Shown one piece after another: positions 1-10,700 of a stretch of 64,000 nucleotides of DNA. Under the pieces are notes generated by a model. It saw only the letters and a list, made by a program, of their open reading frames with translations. It was not told where the DNA came from and did not search any database. The stretch covers positions 37,309-101,308 of the forward strand of contig JAVYIG010007494.1 of the NCBI GenBank assembly GCA_035222895.1, given 5' to 3'. Numbering within the stretch: the stretch's first letter is position 1; each line of letters starts with the position of its first letter. The DNA comes from Strongylocentrotus droebachiensis. Taxonomy: Eukaryota > Echinodermata > Echinoidea > Camarodonta > Strongylocentrotidae. A program made the position numbers and the translations under genes.

Positions 1-1085
1 TCCCTTGAAGAAGTGTCACATGAATTTATAATTAATCAGCAGACGTTAACATTCCAGATAACTCGAGCACTGCATTTTACGAAACCCTTCTGTTCTTTGA
101 TAAGAATTTGAGAGATTTACTCCAAAGCATTAGAGTGAAAGCACAAATAATATCTTTAGCACTGGTTGATCCAGTTACTAATAATGTATTCCACACATTT
201 GAAGTATTTGTTAAATCTCCTCATTATTGGCTTTATTGTCTATTTTGTAATTATTCTAATTTGTACCCATTCTTATCTTGTACTACATGTACCAGTCATT
301 TCATGTTGATTTCTGTGAAATCTAAGGCTCTTCTTGTTTGGTGGCGATTTCTCCTTACATATTTCCATAAGATCAAACGGCCATCATGAAATGACATTGC
401 CTTGTACATAAGCTTTCTTGCATATAGAGAAAGTAATCCTGCTTTAATACCAGAAATTTGGAATGTAATGCAGTTCTGTCATTCATGCATGTACATGTGT
501 ATGCAGTAATGCTCCGTTTCTCTTCCCTTCCCTTTAACACAATTTAATTCTATCATGCAGAACAAGTAATTACATTGCTATTGATGGTACTCTTGTCATT
601 TTGTCACATCTGCATTAAGTTATCTCCCTCCTACTTCCCATTCTTTTCGTGCATCTTTATTGCTACAAATTCCTTTCTATACTTCCAAGTCAATAATCTA
701 CCGTGCCTAATACTGTATTATTTTTTTAAATCCATTATTTCTGTTCCAAAATCCTTGCATCAGAATAACTGGTACTGTGCTATCTATCACTTTGGTCGAA
801 TCTGTATGTATGCAATATTGGAGAACTCAGTTTCAGAATACAGCTGTACCAATGACAATGTACTAGATATCAGCCGCTCTTGAACCTGGAGATTAGGTCT
901 AACTCAGTGCCATAATCTGTTTGAAAATACGAGAGTACAAGAAAATGTGCTATTGTGTCTAGGAGAAAATGATGCTTAAGAGAGAATGTAATTGTTTAAA
1001 TGTAGGTACATGTATTGTTTAAACATAATACTGCTGATCATATTAGCTCTGTACATTATTTGAATAAAGACGAATTTCAAGCAAA
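1..1085 (+). other. Probable 3' UTR of an upstream plus-strand gene
   Basis: No reading frame here resembles a known protein. The first 36 codons of frame 1 are open and then stop, so a C-terminal coding tail is possible but unrecognisable. The stretch is AT-rich and ends in a canonical AATAAA at 1063-1068, followed within 25 bases by a T-rich stretch, as expected for an mRNA 3' end. GTF2E2 transcribes towards it from the other side. The assignment is inference. Confidence 0.35.
1063..1068 (+). terminator. Polyadenylation signal AATAAA (plus)
   Basis: Canonical AATAAA hexamer at the end of the presumed 3' UTR. A T-rich downstream element (about 1090-1112) follows. Minus-strand signals overlap in the same place, which fits a convergent gene pair. 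Confidence 0.4.
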
Positions 1086-1106
1086 TGATTTCTTTATTGT
1101 ATCTTT

Positions 1107-1112
1107 TTATTT
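1107..1112 (-). terminator. Candidate polyadenylation signal for GTF2E2 (minus)
   Basis: TTTATT on the plus strand reads AATAAA on the minus strand here, with a second copy at 1093-1098. If used, the GTF2E2 3' UTR would be about 1.2 kb and would contain the SINE and the decayed exon duplicate described below. Inference only. Confidence 0.3.
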
Positions 1113-1744
1113 GAATAAAAATGCAAGACAATATCTATGATTTCATCCAAATACAAAAATCTTCACATGTTCATTGAATAATGATCATTAAATAATGTCG
1201 GACAGGACACATCACAGTATCTTTGTGGCAATACAGGGTCTAAACGGCTTACTGCAAGAATTTCAAAATGCTGTTAACTATACCTCACACATTCTGCCCT
1301 GTCCAGTGTAGTGCTAAATGGTACCCGGTGCAATTTCATAGATTTGATATGACCAGCAGTGACCTTCCATGGTGCTGCATGGTCATTGTTTAGACGTGGC
1401 ATGGCCTTACAGCTAGGTGTAATATGAAAGTCTGACTTACAGATCAATGCTTTGGAGACTTAATCATCACCATATTTTGTTTATTATTAAGCAATATAAA
1501 ACAAATTCCAGAATGTAGCCTAATAGCCATACCTAATTGGTCAATTGACACCACGTGACCATGGATCATTCATTCCTACCACGCCTACTGTTTAAAGAAG
1601 TTCTCTTTAAACAATTGTCAACCCAGTCAATCTTTTCACATTGGTGTGCCTTCCAATGCATTCCTGAGAAAATGTCTAGCTCATGAAACCATATTTCAAA
1701 ACGAGACGGAATCTCTGCCAAGTTGAAACCTTTTTTCACATACA

Positions 1745-1918
1745 AACTTTCTCGTAGCACACCCTGTCTGCACATCGTAAACACGAACACAATATGGACT
1801 TTGGAAAACAATTGTACAATCCCAAGTTTCCTTCTATGTAAGGGTCAAATTTGCACATAAGAGGGTGTTCTTCCTTAGCATCTGAGTCGTCCTTGAGTTA
1901 GCTGATCAATCACTGAAA
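1745..1918 (-). pseudogene. Decayed duplicate of the GTF2E2 terminal exon and 3' UTR
   Basis: On the minus strand this segment aligns with the end of the real last exon and the UTR that follows it (about 2320 down to 2200, continuing at 1962-1915). The shared landmark is a TTGGGATTGTACA-type stretch in both copies. The reading frame for the terminal motif SEVLKDYSEAKK is still recognisable as an LKDDSDAKE-like string, but the stop codon and several codons have changed. It lies in the presumed 3' UTR of GTF2E2, so it is probably transcribed but not translated. Confidence 0.5.
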
Positions 1919-1962
1919 TCCATGTTGATTCCTGTACCACACCCCATTTGCACAATGTGAAC

Positions 1963-2200
1963 ATGGTGATGGTGGTTATGTTACCTGACTGCTAAGAAAG
2001 CACACATGCTTGTGAGTAAGCAACCAGATGACCGACGGCTTTAAGTCCTCTCCGAGGGACCTGGTAATGAGGATTAATGCCTTACCAAAGGGCACTAACT
2101 AGTGCATCGACTTGGTTTCGGACCCGGGTCAACCGGATTACGAGACCACTGCTCTACCGACTGAGCTATCGCGCCTCCTCGTTAGATCTACGGTATATAC
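1963..2200 (-). repeat. tRNA-derived SINE inserted in the GTF2E2 3' UTR
   Basis: Read on the minus strand, the head (about 2185-2105) looks like a tRNA. An A-box-like TAGCTCAGTCGGTAGAGC lies at about 2168-2150, and a B-box-like GGGTCCGAAACC at about 2125-2113. A non-tRNA body of roughly 140 bases follows. The neighbouring decayed duplicate (1745-1918) lacks this block at the matching point, so the limits are supported by a paralogous empty site. It is a retroposon, not a functional tRNA: the acceptor stem does not pair. Confidence 0.65.
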
Positions 2201-2279
2201 AATGTGGACTTTTGGAAAGATGTACAATCCCAAGTGTCCTTGTATTAAAGCAAAGTTCATATTTGTACATGGGATGGTG

Positions 2280-5200
2280 TTATTTCTTGGCTTCCGAGTA
2301 GTCTTTGAGTACTTCTGATATGTGGTCGTTGTGGGTCTTGAACTTTCGCTGACCTTTCCTGTTGGGTTTCTTTCTCTGCGGTGCATTCTGAAAGAAACCA
2401 AAACACACAGACAGGAGGCTCAATATCATCTGCTTGATCAGTGGCCCAGACCTGCCAACCTCTGGAGTTCAAAAACTGTATTCTTTAATCCCAAAAGTTG
2501 TATTTTACTGACAAAAGTTGTATTCTTAAAAATCAACACGGACTGTTACGCGGATCAATGCCTCTTACCGTTCCTACATACAGGAAGAATTGTTTTATGG
2601 ATCATTGGTTCAATATGCATGATTTCATCACGACTGTTGTGTTCGATGAACTAATGAACATCCCCAAATTGCCGATGTGAGATGCTTGTAGGCTACTTTA
2701 CAGGACAGAATGGTCATTTTGCCATTGAAAATGGCACACATACACAAAATAAATATTTTAAAAAATTCAAAAAACATTTAATTTTTTTTTTTTTTTTTTT
2801 AAATCATATTTTATTGAGGAAAATCGTACTGTCGTATTTGCTTCTCAAAATCATACGAAATACGACTACATCGTACTGGTTGGCAGGTCTGGTGGCCCTC
2901 TGCTGAATATTATCTAGACATTATTTTTCTGTGACTTCAACACTCTAACCTTGCTGGTTTCCTCATCATCACATCATGAGTAGGACATTTTTTCTGAGGG
3001 AGAATTATGTAGTTTCATTGGCAAATTATGATTAAATAAACTTTCTTTCAATCATTATATGCTATGTTTAGGAACAGGGTGTAGTTCTATAAATATATTT
3101 TGTGTTCATAACTATGTCATGCAATCATTCATATAATTCAAAGTTTCAAACAAGTACATTGTTTGCATATTGTCACCAATACAGTGAATACACAATTCAG
3201 CATTTGAACTATAATCAATATTTATGTGACATGGTCATGTGATGCATAACAGGATCATGTAAAATGATATAGTTTCAAAAACTAAAGATGTCAAAACTTA
3301 CATATTTCTTTGGTCCATGATCTTGCATTGAGTTGATGCCTTGTTTCTTGAGGTATTCTTGGATCTTTTCCTCATCTAATGCTTCAACTGTTGTGCTGTT
3401 CCATAACTCTTTAAATTCTGCAAACAAAGACAACATGCAAAGAAATATTATATTCCTTGCTTCATGTTTCAATATAAATCCCCCTTCATTGTCAATGAAT
3501 GGTTTATATGCATGTTTAGGCCTCATACATAGGCCTCAAGTTATATGAGTTGATGCCCTTTTATTCTCTGTTCATCAATTGATTTCGACTCCTTACTGAA
3601 GGGTTTTAAGCTACACCCAGGCCTTGAAGTTCTCTTATCTCTCCTTTCAAGAAGGAAAGGGAAAACAGATTGTGATATTAGACATAATTGCAAAAAGACT
3701 ATATAATAATAATAATAATAGTTCAGTTCTTGTATAGCGCATAATACGTTATAAAATAACATCTCTATGCGCTTCCAAAAGAGCTTTGGACTTTATTACC
3801 CTAGCTATAGCTCCGGCAGCCTTATCAGCGCACAGTGCATTTCAAGGAATAATCCTACCAAGTACCCGTTTACCTCACCTGGGTTGAGTGTGGCAAATGT
3901 AGATCAATATCTTACACTATTATTAATACAAAGAACGAAAAAGAGAAAGGAGAACATTTGTATGTTGTGATACACTTACCCTCTTCTATCTTGAGCTTAA
4001 ATGTTCTGTCATTGTAGTACACCACTTTTTTCTTGTCAGGCTTTGTGAGGACAATGATTTCACCAGCTTTCTCTAGTTTCTAGAATAGAATAAAAACATT
4101 GCTTTGTGTTTATTGTTCTCAGTATTCTATCTGATCAGCCTCAACTTGTATTAAAGTTATTAGTCCCCTATGCGACTCCTGTTAACAACAAACAGTATCG
4201 TAACAATCATTTCATATTTTTATCTCCAATTTGGACTAAAGCAAAACGAAGACATCAAATTTGTAATAAGATACAGTAACATTTATTCTACACCCTCTTT
4301 CCCCTGTTATATCTTATTTTCTTTCCTTACCCCTACTCCAGTTTTGGCGTAAACAAAATTCAAGACCACAAATCTCCCCTACTCTCAATAGGGGCATTTA
4401 CACTGTCATCCAAACACGCCAAAAAATGCCAAACCGGAGCCTGACCGCGATGTTACCAAGGGCAACTACGCATTACCGGCAGACATGCCAAGCCCGAAAC
4501 ATTCCAAATCGAAGTGTGATCTTTTGGTGTGTTTTGGCGTGTTTTGGCGTGTTTGGCAAGTATAAACGCTCGCAGTTGTAACATCGCGATGTTAGGTGAC
4601 GTAACTTTAGAAGCGGAGCTAGATGTCGTCCTTAAAGAAAATGATAGAACGATATATACAAAGAATAACATAAGAGAAGGTGATAGAAGGAAGAAACAAA
4701 TAATAACATAAGGAATAACATAAGGAAAGACAGAAAGAGAAAGTGATAGAAGGAAGAAACAAAGAATAACATAAGGAAACACAGAAAGAGGGAGTGATAG
4801 AATGATACAAAAACAAAGAATAACATAAGAGAAGGTGATAGAAGGAAGAAACAAATAATAACATAAGGAATAAATAACATAAGGAAACACAGAAAGAGGG
4901 AGTGATAGAATGATAAAAAAAACAAAGAATAACATAAGAGAAGGTGATAAAAGGAATAAATAAAGAATAACACAAGGAAACACAGAAAGAGAAAGTGATA
5001 GAAGGAAGAAACAAAGCATAACATAAGGAAAGACAGAAAGAGAAAGTGATAGAATGATTAAAAAAACGAAGAATAACATAAGAGAAGGTGATAAAAGGAA
5101 TAAATAAAGAATAACATAAGGAAACACAGAAAGAGAAAGTGATAGATGGAAGTGATAAAGAATAACAAAGAAAGATAGAAAGAGGAAAGTGTTTGCATCG

Positions 5201-7214
5201 GAGTGCCGCGCATGCGCATTACCAACTGAAACACGCCAAAACATCACTGAGCTTTTCAGTCGGTGATGTTTCCGCACAAGTGTAAACGGGTGCGCGAAAC
5301 ATCGCGACTTTCCAAAATGAGGTATTTGACAGTATAAATGCGCCTAATGATTATGTCTCTCATATAAACTTCCACTGACATATGACCTTTCACCTGTGAC
5401 CTGACCTGACACTCTTAACCTGATTCTTCATTTTTCCTAACCTCTTCTCCAATCTTGGCATAAGGTAAACTATCCACGACATCGTCCATCGTGATGCCAC
5501 CCAACCCACACTGATGATGTCTCTTCAATTCACCTTTAAAATAATAACACATGACCTTTGACATTTGACCTAATGACACTTCCTTACCTCTACTCCAACC
5601 TTGGCATGAGGTAAACTCTCCATGACATCTTCCATCATAATGCCACCCAACCCACACTGATGATGTCTCTTCAATTCACCTTCAAATAACACATGACCTT
5701 TCACATTTGACCTAATGACACTTCCTTACCTCTACTCCAACCTTGGCATGAGGTAAACTCTCCATGACATCTTCCATCATAATGCCACCCAACCCACACT
5801 GATGATGTCTCTTCAATTCACCTTCAAATAACACATGACCTTTCACATTTGACCTAATGACACTTCCTTACCTCTACTCCAACCTTGGCATGAGGTAAAC
5901 TCTCCATGACATCTTCCATCATAATGCCACCCAACCCACACTGATCATGTCTCTTCAATTCACCTTCAAATAACACATGACCTTTCACATTTGACCTAAT
6001 GACACTTCCTTACCTCTACTCCAACCTTGGCATGAGGTAAACTCTCCATGACATCTTCCATCATAATGCCACCCAACCCACGCTGATCATGTCTCTTCAA
6101 CAGACGCACCATCTCCTTTCTGTTCCTCACATTGAAAGCCGGTTTGAAGAGGTATTTTCCATCTTCTAGGCTTACCTTTGGGTTGTTTGGCAAGGCCTGA
6201 ATCAAAGCAAAAATATAAAGATTGCTTCTCTTTTAAATGGCAATCCAACCTTTTAATAAGTTCATTGCTATGAAAGCAGGAAAATAGGAGAAACGTAACA
6301 GCAAAAGTTTTTAATAAATTGTAACAATTATAAGAGAGTTATGAATGCTTGAAATATGAGATCACTAAAGCTATGTACATCTCAAATACCGGTAGGCAAT
6401 TTAGTAAGTGGATTGTGACATAGTTGCAGATAACTCTCTTGTATAAAAATATCATGAATTTGTCATGTTTTCTGCTAGGTGCCTTCTCCCTCGGGGCTCT
6501 ACCAAAAAATTATTGATGGCATATTGTTATAGGCCAATTAAAGAGAAAAGACCCTCCCAAGTCATACATTTATTAATTTTGTGTCTTGGATCAAATGGGA
6601 CAGTTGTCCGCCACTACATCACAGAGACATTAACGATTAAACAAATTTAGAGAGCCCATACCTCTAGCGTTTCGACTTTAAAGGTAATACAAAGTTTTGG
6701 TATGGGTTCATGAATTTGGTTCAAATGAACATATTGGAAGCATACGCGATCCTACAATATTCAGTGATCGTTGTCGCGGCTGAAATCAAGTTTAAAGTTA
6801 TGAAATTGTAAATAATAAACTCTTTATATTGTATAGCTCCCTCTCAAGGTCAAGATATTAATTAAGCTATAATCGGTTGATGAATCACTTTCCGTAACTA
6901 AAAATGAAAACGAAAATATCTTGTACAATAATTCTTCAACAAATGATGATGATTGTATCAATGATGACTTTAACATGAGTGAAATGGGGAATGTTTTAAA
7001 GGAGATGAAAAACTCCTCATCCGGTAAGGATGATATTTATTTAATTATGATTAAGAATTTGCCGAACAAGGCACTCGTGTATTTATTAAACTTGTATAAT
7101 GACATTTGGAAAATCTCACTTTTTCCACATCAGTGGTATGAGGTTGCTGTAACATCACGGATATCTCCAATTCCGTTTAACCGCCAGTCAAAACCGGACG
7201 GTTTTCGGTTAAAC

Positions 7215-7255
<41 letters not shown>

Positions 7256-7256
7256 G

Positions 7257-7287
<31 letters not shown>

Positions 7288-7699
7288 GACTCTGTCGGCA
7301 ACTTTCATTTAACTGCGAGGTGCATTTAAAGGGGCCGATTTGTGCTTGTGAACTTGTCACAAATATTAGTAACAATGTTGTTTTTAGAAGAATGTGTAAG
7401 ATCATTAATGTAAATTAAAAACAGTAGAGGACCTAGGACAGAACCTTGTGTAAAAGTTGGATGAATTATTATTATAAACTACATATTGAGATGATGAGAT
7501 CTATTACAAAGATTACTTTCAAACCAAGATGACAGACAAATTGGAGTGTTGTTCTAGTTTTGGAGTGGTGAGTCAACACACAGATTACTGAGCTGGGAGA
7601 CATTGCCAGGCATAGTGCCAGGTGGAGGGGCATAAATCGAAACTTAAAAAAAAAAAAAAAAAAAAAAAAAAATATTATAAAAAAAAAAAAAAAAAAAAA

Positions 7700-7732
<33 letters not shown>

Positions 7733-10700
7733 TCGGGAAAACGAAACCGTCCAATTGAAAACGGAATCCGCCATGGGCGGTCGGATACCGGACGGTTAAA
7801 CGTTTGACTACAGCACTAATTCAAATACCAATCTTGAAATCCGGAAAAGATCCGACTCAAGTGACCTCTTATAGGCCGATTTCGTTGATATCAACATTCT
7901 CTAAAATTATGGAAAAAATGATAAAAAATCGCCTGACGTGGTTTCTAGAAAAAAACAGACTATTAAATCCTATTCAATCTGGCTTCCGCAAATATAGGAA
8001 TGTCAAAGATCACTTAGTGAGATTGGAGACGGACATACATATATCCTTGAAAAGTAAAAAATATACCGTAGCGGTCTTTCTTGATTTAGAAAAAGCATAT
8101 GATTCGCTATGGAAAACAGGTCTACTAAGAAAATTATCTATCTTAGGCATTGGTGGAAAAATGTTACTTTTTATAAAAGCATTTCTATTGAGTAGGATTT
8201 CTAATGTGAGGATAAATAACTATATGTCTCGCCACTACACGTTAGAAAATGGAATCCCGCAAGGAAGTTCATTAAGTCCTTTATTATTTACTTTAATGTT
8301 AAATGATCTCAAGATAAATGTAAGTGATGTTAAATTATCTTGCTATGCTGATGACATTGCAATCTGGTGTTCAAATAAGGATTTAGAGCTGGCCCGCAGG
8401 AAATTACAAGAGGCCCTGCATGAGCTTGAGATATGGTGTTGGACGTGGAAGTTAAACGTTTCCCCTACCAAATCTGCAGTATTAGTCTTTACCAACAAAC
8501 AAAAGAAAGATATTCTTCTACAAATAAAAGGACATAATCTGCCTATATGCGAGCAGTATAAGTTCCTTGGTGTGAGGTTTGACTCCAATTTAACTTGGTC
8601 TGTCCATATAGATTCTATCATTGATAAATGTAAGAAAAGAATAAACTTGCTACGTTGTGTCTCCGGCACCCCCTGGGGAAGTAAGTATGAGATTTTGATG
8701 ATGATTTATAAAGGACTTATCCTATCCATTTTGGACTATGGGAGTGAAATGTATGATTCTGCTTGTATATCTTTAACAAAAAAACTTGACTCTATCCAAT
8801 ACAGAGCCTTAAAAATTATTACAGGCACAATACACAATGTGTCCTTGGAGGCTTTACAAGTTTTGACCGGGGAGCTGCCTCTGAGATATCGTAGAAGGTT
8901 GTTAAATGATAACTTTCGAGTTTATTTACTGTCTAGTACTTTAAACCACCCAACAAAAGAAGTATTGGGTGATGACTATGATTTAAATAACTTAGAATGG
9001 AAGATAGGAGAAGGACCTTTTAAACTGCGATCCTTTAGAGACGAAGTAGTGGTGGAAGGGCAAACCAACTTATTGCCGAAAATCCCAGAATGGCGGTTAG
9101 CACGACCACAAGTGTCTTTCGAACACCATGGCAAAGTGCAAAAAAAGGAAATGCCTCCATTTGAAATAAAATCGATTGTTCTAGATAGCATTGGAAATTC
9201 ATGGAATGGGTTTTTACATATATATACAGATGGTTCTAAACTCGAGGATGGGAAGACAGGAGCCGCATTTTATGTGTCTCATTATAATTTAGATTATCCC
9301 ATGTCTGTATTATGAGAGCAGAACTAGTGGCCATACTAATGGCACTAGAGTGGATTAATACATTTATTGAATCCTCTTCGGTGGTAATTTTTAGCGACGC
9401 CTTGTCAGCTTTACAAATGATCGATTCATACTTTATTAGATGTGCTATTGTAAATGAAATTTTATCCATAATTAATATTTTGCAGTTTAAGGATGTTTGT
9501 GTTGCTTTTGAATGGATTCCGTCACATTGCGATATTAGGGGCAATGAGATCGTAGATCGGGCTGCCAAAAAAGGAGCCATGAAAAGGTGTATAGACATAG
9601 TTATACCAAATACAAGAAGTGAATTGGCAGCCTCTCGTTTGATCCATTATAACAAATTATGGCAAGCAGAATGGGACAATGCAGAACACGGTAGATTTTT
9701 ATATGCTTTACATAGCGACGTTTCAAAGCCCATACATAGACAAGGCCTATCTCGCAGAGAAGAATGCTTGATACAACAACTAAGAGTAGGTAACTGTAGT
9801 TTAAATTATTACCTTTTTCAAATTAACCAACACGATACTGGTCTTTGTGAAGTTTGTCAAGAAGATGAAACAATTAAACATTTTATTTTCTATTGTACAA
9901 AATACGACAAAGATAGACGTCTCTTAAAAGAAAGGATTAAATTGAACAACCCCAATCTGAAACAATTATTGATGTCTAACCCAATTTTTACTCGTGAATT
10001 ATTGGGTTACATATACGATACTAATCGTTTTAGATAGCTTTTAAAGCTATCAGGGATCCCCTTAACTTATGTCGATCCTGTAATAATATATAAAATGAAG
10101 TATTTGCGGTTTTTCCATGAACAATTGCAACTAACTCCCATCTCGCCTTTTATGTGCATTTTATGCAATTTTAATATTGCAGCTTTTTTTTTTTTTTTTT
10201 TTTTATTTTTATAAAACCATATCACTATTAATTTCATTTCACCAAGGAAAGTCGCTCGTGGGCTTGATTTCCGAAGCCCACGCCAAAGCTATACACGAAA
10301 TTGACTGGCGCAAATAATCTTTGAGATTGAAGAGCGCCATCTAAACGAAGAACCAACCAACCAACCATATAAAACAATGTTTGATGACTAAAATCGACCG
10401 ATTAGCTATTCCCGTTCGGAAATTATATATCACAACTACATATTCTGAGGTTTCCATGGTCGCAGCTACCATTGTACGGGCGTAGGCGCTACTTGAAATT
10501 TATCACAATTTACTGGGAGCACCGGTAAATTTTTATATTCAATTTTTCTCGAAAGCAGAACTATTTTAGTGGCTAAATTTTCTAGTGGTTATAACAAATC
10601 CACAGGGGCATCCAAATATATCAAAATTGTAAAGAATCACTATCCACCAAATTTTCAGAATTTCCCAAAACTTTGTATTACCTTTAAAAAAAATCAATAC

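Larger units (their letters stand above)
6874..10037 (+). pseudogene. LINE ORF2 remnant: reverse transcriptase and RNase H, interrupted
   Basis: The reading frame is open from 6874 (VLKEMKNSS, GKDDI, NLYNDIWK, FPHQWYEVA), is broken by an insertion at 7147-7803, and resumes at about 7804 with LIQIPILKSGKDPTQVTSYR. The RT motifs are complete: AVFLDLEKAYDSLW, NGIPQGSSLSPLLF and the catalytic CYADDIA. The RNase H domain begins at about 9215 (IYTDGSKLEDG). A frameshift at 9312-9315 moves the rest (MRAELVAILMALEW, FSDALSALQ, WIPSHCDIRGNEIVDRAA) into another frame, which ends at 10037. No intact polyprotein can be made; this is a dead copy. Confidence 0.85.
6873..10367 (+). mobile_element. 5'-truncated non-LTR retrotransposon (LINE) with RT and RNase H
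   Basis: Flanked by a TATAA duplication (6868-6872 and 10368-10372). The uninterrupted sequence of the split MITE, judged from the copy at 42291-42792, is what would be expected before insertion. The element starts inside ORF2, so it is 5' truncated. It carries reverse transcriptase and RNase H, and a 3' UTR with a GTGGGCTT...GAAGCCCAC stem-loop (about 10258-10283). It ends in a short ACCA tandem repeat instead of poly(A). A C-terminal RNase H points to the I/R1/Jockey-related group; the exact clade needs a tree. A second repeat of about 660 bases interrupts it at 7147-7803. Confidence 0.85.

Noticed and set aside
2100..2190. tRNA gene on the minus strand
   Set aside because: A- and B-box-like blocks are present, but the acceptor stem does not pair and a SINE body follows, so it is a tRNA-derived retroposon.
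4453..5277. 274-codon open frame on the minus strand
   Set aside because: It translates the minisatellite (repeated Phe, Leu and Ser motifs) and all three minus frames stay open for the same reason. No protein family is recognisable.
5420..6080. CRISPR-like repeat array
   Set aside because: Units are contiguous ~140-bp copies of a eukaryotic exon with no unique spacers.
7622..7807. Lysine-rich open frame
   Set aside because: It reads through A homopolymers in a repeat and has no independent support.
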